Source: Neurospora crassa OR74A (taxonomy: Eukaryota > Ascomycota > Sordariomycetes > Sordariales > Sordariaceae). Taken from it: a DNA stretch of 64,000 nucleotides. Location: NCBI RefSeq assembly GCF_000182925.2, contig NC_026504.1, positions 1,922,001 through 1,986,000 of the forward strand, written 5' to 3'. How positions within the stretch are numbered: the first letter of the stretch is position 1; each line of letters begins with the position of its first letter. The notes beneath the pieces are model-generated. The model saw nothing but the letters and a program-made list of their open reading frames with translations. It searched no databases and was not told where the DNA came from. Positions 1-12,659 of this stretch are shown in pieces. A program made the position numbers and the translations under genes.

Positions 1-3000
1 ATAACTATATTTATTTTTAACCTTTTACGGACGAGGGATAGAAATCGATAACCTTAGGTCCTTAAAAAGGAATATTAACCTCTACCCAATTTACTACCCT
101 CTATAATAAGGATCCTACTATAATATAGAATAAGATTCGTATCCGCTTTCTTTCCCTACAAACTTTTTATATATTTATTAATAATTTAGTAGAAATAATA
201 GGCTACGTAAATGCTATAGTCCGTAAAATATATTTCTTTATTATTTATTTTATTTAAAAAATAAAGGAATAAAATACTACTATTGTGTATATTAAAGACG
301 AGTATAATATCGCTACTATAAATTCTAAAGGTAATATAGATTTCTAAAAGCGTTTAATAGAAGTAGAAGCCTACTATTGGCAATTGGAAAATAAATTATA
401 TAAAGAGTAAAAGAAGGTTAAACGCATCCGTTTAACCTACAACGAATCTTTAACCGAAATAGCTACCAATTACAATCTCTAGGTCGATAAGGATACCAAA
501 ACCTATATAAACAGTCTCAATACATTACAAACTATAAATTAAATAGAAATTACCCGTTTTAAAGGAAAGGTTAATGCCCTAATAGTCTAGTTCGATGACG
601 TTAGGATATATACCAAGCCCTAAAACGACCCCGCTACGTTTAATAAATCTAATGAACTCTAAACCTGTATTGATAAGTTAGAATGTAATATTAATACTAT
701 TAAAAACGAATTACTTCCCCTACGCGAGGAAAAAAAGATAGCCAATTGTATTGTAGAAATTATTCGCCTAAAGTTTTAAAAAGCTAAGGAGGAAATTGCT
801 AAATTAATGAAGAGTAATAAACTTCTTAAAAAGTATTTACTAACCAATAATATTACTATTGTATAAACTTTAATCGAATATAATAAGTAAAAATTTACTA
901 ACGACTTTATTAAATTAATGGTAGAAGACTTCTACTAAAAACGCTACGTACGTATATCCTCCGTATAAGAAATTTCTAATCTTTTAAATAAAGTCCCTAC
1001 TTCTACTTAATACCGAAATAAGGTACTTGCAATGTTTTAGGTTCGTAATATCCTTAATAAAGGAGAAAAGAAGGGAGGCCGAATAGCCGGAACCGGTAAC
1101 CCCGATTCCTCTAATAAGGAATTTAATTTAGAAAATTCAAATAATTCTAATTAAAGGCGTAAGGATGATAAGTATCGTAAATGAACCTTATATACCCTTA
1201 ATAATTATTCTCCTTATTTAAATTCCGAATAATTTTTCTATTCGTTTGGTAATTGTAGTAAAAAATCTACTAAGGTTCCGGATATCCCCCTTTTCTATAA
1301 AAATTCTAATAAAAATAAAGTATCTTTTAAAATATAGTTATATTAAATTTATAGGATATTAAAAATTAATATAGACTATTTTACAATGGAATGTATAATA
1401 TTTAATATAATTGTTGGTTAATTAGGAGGTAAGGCCGCGAAAGCTATTCTTCCCTTCGTATACGAATATAATAGTAACCCTCCCCGCTTAATTACTATCG
1501 ATTAGCTAATTAACTATTTAAAGGAAAACTACTTCGATAAAAATATTGTTGAGAAAGCTAATATAGAATTTAAAAAACTAATTATAAAGGATAATAAATA
1601 CTTTTAAAGCTTTAAAGTCAAATTCGTTTAATTAGCGGGTCTAATTAATATTCCCCTTCATTATTAAAAACTTATATTAAAGTGCAAATTACCGAAATAT
1701 TTTAAAGAACCTACTATAGCTATATTCTTAAACCTAGCTAAGACTTTCGAAGATTATTATACTATTATCTAATCTATTAATAAAAGTTACTAATTAAATT
1801 CTATATCATCCTCGGCCCCTTCGTCGAAAAAATTTTGCTATAAAGGTTTAGGAATAAAAATAATTGCTGCCTCAATTTCCAACCTAAGTAAAAATTGCCT
1901 ATCCAAATCCTCCTTCTTCTACAAAAAGCCCAATACAGAAAAATATCAACAATTGTAGGCCGAAGGTAAGTGCTTTATATACGAAAAGAAAGGATATAGA
2001 GCTAGCGAATACCCGGATTGTAACCGTATAGAAAAAGCCTACGAAAAATATAAAGCTTCCCAACTCAATACTATAATAGCCGTACTACCTAATATCCCTA
2101 AAGGTATTATAATTATTAAATCCAATATTAAGGATCCTACTGATAGTAATATTAATATAAGCGAGTCTAAAATAGATAAAGAACTGAAAAATTAAATTCC
2201 CTAAGGTAAGTAACCTCCTTCTTAAGAGAAATATCGATTATAAAAAAAGAAATACTAATAAAGGTATTGATAAATAAGGCGACCTTCCAACTAAATAATT
2301 ATCTAGGCAAGGGATCTTCTTTTCTAATTAAATATAAAATAATTTAAAATAAATTATTAATTTCTACTATAAAGGCGTTAATCGATATAGGAGTAAATAT
2401 TTACCTAATTATAAGTAATATATTCGCTAAATAATTTTAATATTTATAATTTAAAACCTATAATAATTTCCAGCCCAATTATATAATACCTTACCGGTAA
2501 ACGGAACCTAATATTATTTATTGAGTAATGAAGGGTCACTTCTATATCTAAGGTTATAAGTTCTATAATAAATAAATAATTATGCTTCCCGGCTTCGGAA
2601 GGGATATAATTGTAGGAAGAATGTAATTGGAATAATATTAGGTAATAATCGACTGCTACTAACGTCTACTATATTTCCCGGATTCCCTTATTCTAATACC
2701 TAATACCCGCAATATTTAAATAGAATAATCGAGGCTCCTGTAAAATCCCGACTACTAAAAAAATGTAATCCGTCGGAATATTTTAATAGACCGAAAAAAT
2801 AAAAGACGGACGGACGGAATACTTTTATATTTATAATATTACCTATTAGGGGAGGAGGGGATCGAGGAAAATATAAAGGAATTTAATAGAATAATAGTAG
2901 AAATAGAAGAAGGTAGTTCTGGAATACTAAAAGTAAAAGAAGTAGTCTACTTTAAAAATAGAATAGTAGAATTTAATCCTAGGAACGCTTCCCTAATTAA

Positions 3001-6000
3001 ATAGGTATTATAAAACTGAATAAATGAATTAAAATCCCTTTAAAACTTTCTCCTAGTAAAAATAATAATTTCCCCTAATAATAGTCTATTACCCCCGGAC
3101 TAGCGCCTAAAAAAGCTCTATACAATTAAATACCGTACTCGTAGCGTAGAAATATCCCTAATAAAGCGAATAGAATAGGAATTATACAATAATATCCAAT
3201 ATAAGTATATATCAGAGGCTAAAATTGCCCAAATAGAGCAAATATCTCGAACAGCCAAATCCAACAAATCCCCTACCCTATACTTACTAAGAGATAATCA
3301 AAGTCCTTATTATCTAAAGAAAATATTCGGATAAGTAAAGGAATAACCTAGAGATATAGTAATAGTTAATATAATAATCTTTAACTACTATATACAATAA
3401 GGCGCGCTGGTAGAATTTATTAACTTATATAAAATTAACAGCTTAATAAACAATTTACAAAACTAAATCCTTCTACTAAATAATGAAGAGTACTGTATAA
3501 TAATCCTCGTAAAGCTACCGGGCAAATACTATAATTATATTAATATATTTAATAAATTTAATTCCAATACCCTACTAGAATATAAGGATAAAGTGGATCA
3601 CCGGATCCTTTTAAAAGAAAGCCGTAGCCCAAATAACTTAAGTTACAATTCCCTTTATAAAATAACCTTTAAAGAATTAAAGGAATATTAGAAATATATT
3701 ATAAACAACCTTTAAAAAGGATTTATTAAAGCTAATTCAACCCTATAGGCTATACTAGTACTATTTATCCCTAAAGCTAATAGAGGATTAAAATTCTATA
3801 TTAATTATCGGAAATTCAATACTCTATCTAAAAAAGATAAATACCCTCTTCCTCTTATTAATAAAACTATAGCGCAGATTAATTAAGCTAAAATATTTAC
3901 TAAAATCGATATTAGGTAGGCGTTCTATCGAATTAAAATATACTTTAACTATAAAGATCTTACAATTTTTAAAATTCAATACGGGGCTTATAAGTATAAA
4001 GTCTTACCCTTTAGCCTTACCGGAGGCCCCTCCTCGTTTTAATAATTTATTAATAATATTTTAATTAATTATTTAAACGTATTTTACAGCGTATATATTA
4101 ATAATATTCTAATTTACTCTAATGATATAATAAAATACGATAACTATATATTAAAGGTCCTAACTAGATTGCGAGAAGCCGGGTTGTAGGCCGATATTAA
4201 GAAATATAAATTCGGCGTAACGAAGACCAAGTTTTTAAGTTTTATTATTAGAATAGATAGTATTTTAATTAATCCCGAAAAAGTAATAGCTATTAAGAAC
4301 TAAAAGTAACCAACGACTATAAAGGGCATCCAAACGTTCTTAGGCTTCTATAATTTTTATTGCAAATTTATTAAAGAATTTAATTGAATTACCCGACTTT
4401 TTACAAATTTAATTAGAAAAGACTTACTATTCTAATAGTTCAATTATTATTAAAAAACTTTTATAAAATTAAAGGAACACTTCTTTATAGCCCTAGTACT
4501 AATATACTTCAACTATAATTATAAAACTAAATTAGAAATTAATACTTCCAATAGTATTTACGCGGGAGTAATAAACTAAAGGTATAACGACGGCGACTAG
4601 TACCCTATTGCTTTCTATTTAGAAATAATAGGACTAGTAGAATTTAATTACCTAATTTATAATAAAGAGTTGTTGGCCGTTATTAGAGCGTTTAAATAAT
4701 AGAAACCAAAATTAAAAGGGGTTATACTATTTACTATTATTACGGATTACTAAGTACTAAAATTCTTTAGTAGTAAATACGTTTTTAATGGTAAATAAGT
4801 ACGTTAATTAGAATTACTTTTAAAATACTAATTTCGTATAATATATTACTCTAGTAAGGAAAATTTGGCCGCTAATACCTTATCCCGGAAGTTAGAGGAT
4901 TTAAAAACTATTAAAGCTAAAAAAAAGGACCAATATACCCTATAATTATTAAAACCAAATAATAAAGGATATCTTATTTTTATTAGCGATAAAGAAAAAA
5001 CGCTAACCAACAATCTCTATACATTACTATCTATAGGAGTAGCATTAGTAATAAAAGATATTTATATAGATTTAGTACTAGTAGTAATAGGTAACGAACT
5101 AGCCCGATTGTCTAGTATAATATTAATCGATAAAATTTTACAATTCAACCGGGACGCTGCCTCCCTAATTAAGTACCGACTAAAAGCGAATTAGGAGGAA
5201 ACCTTATTCTCCTTAAAAAACGGCCTACTTTACTATAAAAGAAAATTAATAGTATTAAAAGACGAGAACGTCTGTATTTATTTAATTAGAGATATTTATA
5301 TACAAATACCTATTACTTACCCTAATAAAGTAAAAACTAAGAAGCTAGTCTAAAAATAATATTAGTAACTTATAATAATATTGGACGTAAATAGATATAT
5401 AGCGAACTATTAAGATTGTAAGGCATTTAAGTACCTGTATAATAAGATTCTTAGTAAATTATATTCGATACCTATTAATAATAGTTATTTATAGAGGAAT
5501 ATTGTTATTAACTTTAAGTTAATATTAACCGATAAGAAGGAGTATAATAATGTATTAGTAATAATAGACCGCTTCTCGAAAATATTATAGTATCTTCCGT
5601 ATAAAAATATAGTTACTATTTAATAAGTTGCTAATATATATTATTACGGACTATACCGAGTATTCGGCTATTCTAATAAAGTTATTAATAATAGAGGATT
5701 ATAATTTATATTTAATTTTATATAGAAACTAATTAAATTATTAGGTATTACTTAGAAGTTAAATAGCCTGGGCTACTTGCAAATAGTAAAGCAAGCCGAG
5801 GTTATAAATTAATATTTAAATTAGCAGCTATACCCCTTCGTTAACTATAATTAAGATAATTAATTAATAGCGTTACCTATATTAAATTTAGTTTAAGCGA
5901 TTCTATTATATAAAAGCCTAAATAGCCTATCCCTATATAAAGTAGTAATAGGCTATCCTATATCCGTATCCTTCAATTAATAATTTTATATACGTTTAGT

Positions 6001-7157
6001 AAGGCTACCGGCCAAAGAGAGAATCAACCGAATAGAAGTACAAGCTATAATAAAGGCCTTACAAAGCTATTGTAATATAATATTTAAAGTAATTAATAAA
6101 GTATAGGAGAAGTAAATAATTTAAATTAATTGTTATTGAAGGGACCTGGATTTTAGAGTTAGGGATAAGGTTTTTATTATTAAGAAGTATTAATTAACTA
6201 ATTGATTAAGTAATAAGCTTAATTTTCCCCAAACCAAAACCCTATATCGTATTAAATTTATAAAAGGCTTCTTATACGAATTAGAGTTACCTCTGTTATA
6301 GAAAGGCTATAAAGTATTTTATACGGAGCAATTTCGGAAAAACGATAGGAACCTACTACCCGGCTAAGTAAAAACGAATCCGGAAGGTGAAATTATTAAT
6401 AGTAATAAGGAAGAATAGGAGGTTTATTAGATTCTATTATTAAAAATAATTAGTAGGAAGTTATAGTACTAAATAGAATAGAGAAGTTAAAATCCAAACC
6501 CCGAATAGTACTTAGCAAAAGGTTTTAAAAATGCAATAGAAAAACTAAAACGGTATTACAAGGAATACCCGGATAAACTAGGCCCCCTAAAGAGGCTACT
6601 ATACTAATTGAAAAGGATTTGCGAAGATTATAAGGACGATAGTGTTCTAGTAGTAATAAAGAAAATAATAAGGAGGAGAAAAATTTAAATATATTTAATT
6701 ATAAATAATTAAATGAAGTGTATTAATAATAAATTAGTAACAATCGTAGGAATAATAAATAACGTAGCGGTACTATAATCTATACCCCGAGGGTAGACGT
6801 ACTTAGGAAGCGAAGTATTGTAGGTTCAAAATAGGTTTGTAGCAATATTTTTTTTTGTACTTTTACTAACTTTCGGCTCTAGGATTAAACCTTATACGGA
6901 GGGGGGGGTAATATTATAGCCTAGTGCTATAACCACCCAAGATATATACTGCACGGGTTTGAGTTACGTAGTTACGCGCCGCTCCTGCGGTACACTTTGT
7001 AATAATTAAGTAAGGGCTCGGCGCGCACCTACTTATTTTCGTATAGCTAGCCTACCTTTATACTTTTCCTCTTTCTCTCCTTAACTTTAATATTATATTA
7101 AATTGCACTACAACCACCTTGAGCTGGCTTACTCTCGTAACTGTGTGCGCCCTCACA
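1..7157 (+). mobile_element. Fossil Ty3/gypsy LTR retrotransposon (chromovirus-like), left end outside window
   Basis: The order of recognisable parts on the + strand is that of a Ty3/gypsy element. A gag-like region (about 0.25-2.2 kb) ends in a zinc-knuckle-like stretch near 1971-2021. A retroviral-type protease signature lies near 2.36-2.43 kb. Reverse transcriptase follows at about 3.64-4.3 kb, with the catalytic-loop region near 4.09-4.13 kb. RNase H is at about 4.5-4.85 kb, integrase at about 5.27-5.9 kb and a chromodomain at about 6.4-6.6 kb. A polypurine tract and an LTR come next. A chromodomain after integrase is typical of fungal chromoviruses. The copy is broken by many changes throughout, consistent with heavy RIP, and looks old and inactive. 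The 5' LTR is not in the window, so LTR divergence cannot be used to date it. Confidence 0.85.
6908..7157 (+). repeat. Probable 3' LTR of the gypsy fossil, preceded by polypurine tract
   Basis: A purine run (6898-6908, mostly G) sits just after the coding remains and directly before a ~250 bp segment ending near CCTCACA at 7157. This is the expected position of a polypurine tract and 3' LTR. The segment is noticeably less AT-rich than the body of the element. The right border is a judgement from the terminal CA; no second LTR is available to confirm it. Confidence 0.5.
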
Positions 7158-7399
7158 GTATTTACCTATATATTAATCTATACGTCTAATTTTAATATTT
7201 ATCTAACTAGCAGATAAGGTTCGATAAGGTAGGATAAATTAGAAAGTAGCTAGTACGTACACGGCTGGCTAAACTCTAAACTTAAATATAAAAACTAAAA
7301 TTTAAAATCAATTTAATTTTTATTAATTTTAATTTAATTGTTTTTAAAATTTCTCCCTCTTACCCACCCTCTTATACCCTAATTTTAGTATAGTAACCT

Positions 7400-9900
7400 T
7401 AATACTACTATATTAATTGTAATTCTATTAACTACTAATTAGTAAGAACACCTTTATATTTCTCTATAGGATACCTAATAATAACTAATAATAAATATAA
7501 AGTATATTTAATAGTAAATAGTATTAATCCTATCTTCTAACGAACTAATTATATACTTCCACCCCAATTAGTACATTATATACTATATTTATTTAATTTA
7601 ACTATAAAATTAGTAATAATAATACAACTATAATATTAATACTAATACTATCGCTAATCCCTCTTAAATATATTTATTAAAATCTTATATTATCGACAAA
7701 TTTAAATCCTTAATTCAATTAATTACAACTATAATATACTAATACCTAGGGATAATTACAAAATTAAAACAGTAAGTATAACTTTATATTCTTAATTACT
7801 ATACCCTACAATTTACTTTAGGGACAAGTATTTAAAGCTACTAAAATCCTCCTCCCTTAATTAAAAACTATATAACCCAATTAAAAAGCGAATTACTCCT
7901 AGTAGGGAATAAATATTTAATAAAATACTTCTATATAGAATTAAGTATAAGAGAAAAGAACCGGTAATAATAAATACTATAATAAATTAGTATACCTATT
8001 AAAAACCATCCTATAACTAAATTTCATCGTCCCTAGAAAGGATCTCCATTAGTACTATACAGGCGCAGGGTTAAATAAAGGGCGGAGTAGGCTAAATACT
8101 ACCTTTCGAAATAAATTAATTAATAATATTAATTAGAAAGAAGACCCTTTAGGATTTGCTTATTAAAGCGAACTATATAGCTACAACTTCTTCCCTCTAT
8201 AGAACGAATAGCTCCCTCTTTATTAGAGTAAGCTAGTTACAATAATTAATATTAAGAAGAATAAACGCTTTATATATCTAATAATTAAAATTATTATATT
8301 CCTTCTTAAATCTCTCTTATTCGAGGGTATTATACTTAATATAACTATCTACTATAATTTAAAAGGCTAGAACCTATAATTCCAAACTCTTAGAAATATT
8401 AGCCAAGGTATACAATACCTCTTTTCGAGGAGTCTCCTTAACTTTCTACTTCTTAGTAGGACTATTACTATTATTATTATCCTTATTATTATTATCTTTA
8501 TTACCGTCGCTAATATTAATACCCTCGCCAACCCTATTCTTATACTTAGCGGAATTAATACTAAAATTTATTAATTTACTAATAATAATTAGTATATTAC
8601 CCTAAAACTTATTATATATAATTACTTTTAGGAAAGGTTAACCTATAAATTAATTAAATTCCTTATTTTTCTATATTATAATAGTTAATACAATTTAATA
8701 TTAATTTTATTACTATATAGAATTATACTAACCTTAATTAGGGAGACCCAAATATCGTTATCGAAGGTATATTACTACCTAATTGTATTAATTCGAATAC
8801 TAACCCCGGATATACAACTTAAATATTACTAAATATAATACTTCTTCTTAAACACCTTGGTAATAAACTTTACACTCTCGTACATTATAATAAAATTAAA
8901 ATACTTCTTCCGAACTTTATTAATAGTCCGGATATAAATAGAGGTTTTAAAGGTACTATTATAGTAATACCCTAAAATATTAACCTCGATTAATAAATCG
9001 AAGGTTATTAGCTATAATTCTATAAACTACTTACTCCGCGTACACTTCTTCTTAACGGATTTCTTAATAGGTTTCTCAATAGGCTTTTCGACGGGCTTCT
9101 TAACGGGCTTTTTAACAAGCTTTTCAATAAGCTTCTTAATAAGCTTTTTAACGGGCTTCTTAATAAGCTTCTTAACAAACTTTTTAATTTAGGAAGTACA
9201 ACTAATTTTATTATTACTAACGTCCGCGCTTTTATATTTTATAAATACTATACTAATATCCTCCTTTTACCTATCGTTATTTCCTAAACTATTGTTAAAT
9301 CCCTCTATATACGCTCTATACAACTTATCTATAATAAAATCCTATTTAAATAACGCCTCATCCTCTTTATTAACTAATATATTACTTCTACCCTTACTTT
9401 AATTTCTAACTTTAATATTGTAATCCTCCATATTAATACCTACTTCGGCCTCAATATCCGCCTCGGCCTTAATATCCGCTTCGGCCTCGTCGGTTACCTA
9501 GCCCTCGGCTTCGGACCTAGAATTTAATTCTCTATAAATAATATTATTTTTATAATAATTAAATATAGTACGTACAATTTAAGAGTAAATTAATTTAGTA
9601 GTAACGTAAATAGTCTTCTAGGATTAGGCTTAGGTCTATTAGCGTTTAGGGGTAGCCTTATTGTAAGTTAGCAACTCCTTCTAGGAATTAATAGTAATTT
9701 TAGCTTTAGAATTAGCTTTAAAAGAAGTAGGGGTAGAAGTAAATAATAGGGTTTTAGTATTCTTAGCTATACGGGCTATAACGTTGAAGGTCTCGATAGT
9801 AGTACTAGAGGGGGTAATAAAATTATATTTAAGAGGGATAAGAAAGGTAATAAGGAGGAAGAGGAAGATATATTGAAATTCAATTAACCTTATTTTATAT
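7400..9900 (-). pseudogene. RIP-degraded coding relic of unassigned family
   Basis: Read on the minus strand, several stretches between about 9.9 and 8.4 kb look like decayed protein-coding sequence. There is an Ala/Glu/Asp-repeat segment near 9.43-9.51 kb, a segment of ordinary mixed composition near 9.2-9.4 kb, a Lys/Pro repeat at 9.06-9.18 kb, and a hydrophobic/basic stretch near 8.8-9.0 kb. The reading is broken many times. No known transposon domain (RT, integrase, transposase) was recognised, so it could be another repeat's accessory gene or a duplicated host gene caught by RIP. It ends next to the right edge of the AT-rich block. Confidence 0.4.
9061..9180 (-). repeat. 12-bp tandem repeat encoding (K/E)KP(V/I)-type tetrapeptides
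   Basis: The + strand shows about ten consecutive variants of a 12-base unit related to TTCTTAACGGGC. On the minus strand the unit reads as Lys-Lys-Pro-Val, Glu-Lys-Pro-Ile or Lys-Lys-Leu-Ile. The Leu variants are what RIP would make from Pro codons. The frame is open across all units, so the array was once part of a lysine/proline-rich protein segment inside the relic described above. Confidence 0.7.
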
Positions 9901-9984
9901 ATACAATAGTTAATAGTAATTTAGTTAATACAATATAAATAATATAAATTTAACTAATTATCTATTATATTATCAAAATCAGGG

Positions 9985-10064
9985 CTATACCAATAGAAAC
10001 CAGGTTTTCAATACTATATTAAGCATATACCAACAAAACTAAGGTTCTTAATACTATACTAAGC
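9985..10064. repeat. Two-copy 40-bp direct repeat at edge of AT-rich block
   Basis: Two adjacent 40-base units, 9985-10024 and 10025-10064, share the pattern TATACCAAnA-AA-C-AGGTT followed by CAATACTATATTAAGC or TTAATACTATACTAAGC. They differ at several positions. They lie just inside the change from AT-rich to normal composition. Confidence 0.65.
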
Positions 10065-10199
10065 ATTACGGGATCGTTATTACTATCGTTACTACTATAT
10101 TGCTATACTACAGTTCGCGTTCGGTATACTAGAAAACGAGGATTAACGAACGTAACGCAATAAGAGTAGTAGTTAAAGAGGCTTGGCGTACCTTACTAC

Positions 10200-11250
10200 T
10201 ACCTTAATACTACAGGAGTGCAGCTGTATACCCAGCACGGTAATGCAATGGTTAAAGTAAAATCCTTACCGCGATAAAGAACACGGCCTGATATTAAATA
10301 TCTTTCTACTTTAACACCATCCCACAACAGGAGCTTAACCTTAACTATTGACCCTTCGACAACAGGCACTCGCCACTACAGCAAAGCAAACGCACGAACG
10401 AGTTAGTTCCCCTCTTCGCATCTCCCCTCCTTACGTCTCAACTACTAATGTCTTCCTTACAGAAAAGCGTGTCAGAATATTGTACAGCGCCAAGCAGAAC
10501 GCATTGGCCAATGAACCGGCGAGCTTACTTCTCTGTTACTCAAGCAGTGCGTTCCGCTCTCCTCCCTTGCCTTCCTTTCGCCGCCCCCTATCTAACTCTT
10601 TTAGTTTACAAAGTTCGTTCTTCGACCACCCGTTATCTTGACGGTACATTATCGCTCGGCCAGTTCACGTTGTTAGCTACGGCGCGAGTGGTTTTTGCAG
10701 GAAACAACGACCACGGCTACTGTACCCATCATCGTCTGAGTTTCAGTACTCGGTCCCGTTTCTCGAGGTTTCTGTGGACGACTTAATCAATCCTGAATGG
10801 TTGAGTAGACAATGCATGGCTGAGGAGATAGCCACAAAGCTTGGTTTACCTCCCTTCTTCGTGATCTATATGTTCTTCTGCTAACGTTTTGACTTCCATT
10901 GCATCGAAAACTCAAGCTGAGTGACCTCGATTCGCTCTACGGAGCTCCAGTCACATCAACGAAGGCGACCAGCGTCTCGACAAAACAAGCAAGTCGAGGC
11001 TGAGGAAGGATGACGCCTGCGTTGATAACGAAAGGTAAGAGACGTTCCACCTATGTTGATCCAAAAGCGTTAAGTACATTCAAAGTCCCCACGCATTTGG
11101 CGCTTTTCTGGTTCAGCATCTTTTCCTGCCTCTTTGGCTTTTCGTTTCCATTCGATACATACCCTAATCACAATTCCCCAACGATCATTCGGTGCAATCA
11201 CTCAGTCATTGGATCATTCAGTCATTGGATCATTCAGTCATTCATTCAAA
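10200..11250. other. Transition zone without a convincing gene
   Basis: Composition is normal but no open frame here shows family resemblance or a coherent exon structure; the open frames are short and start at arbitrary points. It may be flanking DNA of the heterochromatin block or the leader of the small CxxC locus that follows. Confidence 0.4.
11202..11240. repeat. 16-bp tandem repeat, about 2.5 copies
   Basis: The unit TCAGTCATTGGATCAT occurs at 11202-11217 and 11218-11233 and continues partially afterwards. It lies just upstream of a small open frame beginning at 11251. Confidence 0.7.
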
Positions 11251-11340
11251 ATGGAGGGAACGACTCGGAAGTGTGGCACATGTAAAAAGTTAACCGATAC
11301 AAGCATTTTGTCGGCAAAACAGATTCCAGTAGGTAGTTAA
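11251..11340 (+). CDS. Short open frame with a CxxC module, possible first exon
   Basis: An ATG in good context (CAAAATGG) opens a 29-codon frame whose N terminus reads MEGTTRKCGTCKK. The Cys-x2-Cys followed by basic residues is the first half of a small zinc-ribbon-like module. A GTAGGT motif near the end could be a splice donor, in which case this is exon 1 of a spliced gene continuing towards 12 kb. No downstream partner could be assigned with certainty. It is unrecognised and may be non-coding. Confidence 0.25.
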   Translation: MEGTTRKCGTCKKLTDTSILSAKQIPVGS

Positions 11341-11969
11341 ATGGTAAGATGCGACGCCTCTCCGGCGTCATGAACGTTTCGGCAGCCAAGATTTCAACGT
11401 CTCAACACAAGAGTTATTGCAGGCTCAACTGCAGCAGAGAGGCCAATTTGGACCTCTAGTCTGTGACTCGGCAACATTTCGAAGCCAGAAAATGTCAGTG
11501 CAGCAATTTAACCCCAGCCGGCTTAGAGAGCTGGTCCGAAGCCAGATCGTCCTGTGATTTAAGTTACCCGAAGAATATCGTCAGTCATTGTGGCGCCTGA
11601 AGGTCTAGTCCAAGTCCCACCTCGGCATTCCTCACTTCGTCACCTACCACCCCAGCTCCCTCGGCCCATTCAATTCGAACACTATCAATCTCCTCAATTC
11701 CGAGTAACCAAGGAACAGGCCACTCGTACTGGACAGGATACCCCAAGATACAAGCTCGGTGGATGACATTGACAAGATGATCAAGGCACCGCTGAAGCCC
11801 GTCGATACGGAGACCAGATTCAAGGCGAACATCGTGATCGAAAGCGCAGAGAGGACAAAGCATTACACCCACCCCTTTATTAGCAAAGCTGATTATTCGA
11901 AGACATCCCAGTCTACAAGAGTCTTACCCCCCAGTCAACAGATATAGGCACAGGCACAGCAACATCCAC

Positions 11970-12125
11970 ATGGCGACAACGACCAAGTTTACTTGCCCGG
12001 AATGCCATATTATTCGACCTATCAGGGACCGGAACCCAGCCACGGGCATCTATCTAATAACTGAGACCGAAGACGACCGATCAATCTGCCCGGATTGTCA
12101 TATCTCTCAACATGCTGTACGTTAG
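11970..12125 (+). CDS. Small CxxC-CxxC zinc-binding-like protein or exon
   Basis: From ATG 11970 the frame encodes 51 residues holding two Cys-x2-Cys-His pairs, CPECH (residues 9-13) and CPDCH (residues 40-44), about 27 residues apart. That spacing resembles a small zinc ribbon. Right after the second pair, at 12117, is GTACGT, a very good Neurospora 5' splice site. A GCTAAC branch-like motif occurs near 12294 with an AG near 12324, so the frame may be an exon rather than a complete small protein. Together with the CxxC frame at 11251 this suggests a small unresolved or decayed gene spanning roughly 11.25-12.4 kb. No family is recognised. Confidence 0.35.
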   Translation: MATTTKFTCPECHIIRPIRDRNPATGIYLITETEDDRSICPDCHISQHAVR

Positions 12126-12659
12126 TGGCTACCACCCCTCGATGGTGGCATCGAGGACAGCAGCATATATGCAAGCGTCATTGTATTAGGTATCCCTCGA
12201 GACATTGGCTATATCTGTCGTCAATTACCTCGGCCCCCTTCAGCAATCGATGTCGTCTGTGATACTCCTCAACTGTACGAGTAGCCGCTTCTTAGCTAAC
12301 AGACGGGAAATTGGCGTCTGACTAGGATTCCTCGACCAACCAACATCACCCTGGATATGGCAACATCGAGATCAAGGAACAATAGCGTAAGCTAAGTGCA
12401 TCTCGCAACCAAGCCGTTGGTGTCGTTGGAAAGTTACCTTCGGCTCACTCTCGAGAAGCTCGCCCGTCTCGAAGGGCGTGGCAATACTGCGTGCTGTGCA
12501 ATGATTACCCCATCCTCGATGCTTCTTCTTGACGGGATAATCAAAGGTGCCACCCTCTGGGCCTGGAGATAGGGATACTTTTTGAAGTAAAGTTCCGGTT
12601 TTGACGCGGCATGGGCTGGTCGACTTCTCCGTCTTGAACTGTTCTCGATCGTCTCGGTT

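Larger units (their letters stand above)
1..10200. other. RIP-degraded, AT-rich heterochromatin-like block
   Basis: Base composition is strongly AT, with a large excess of TpA and almost no long open frames on either strand. It changes to ordinary mixed composition at about 10.15-10.3 kb. This is the pattern left by repeat-induced point mutation, which in Neurospora turns C to T in duplicated DNA, mostly at CpA. In Neurospora such blocks usually carry H3K9me3 and DNA methylation; that part is inference from the family of organisms. The block contains a gypsy-type fossil and a second coding relic, both listed separately. Confidence 0.85.

Noticed and set aside
9061-9180. Regular 12-bp array considered as a CRISPR-like array
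   Set aside because: Units are contiguous without spacers and stay in one reading frame; it is a degraded coding repeat in a eukaryotic genome.
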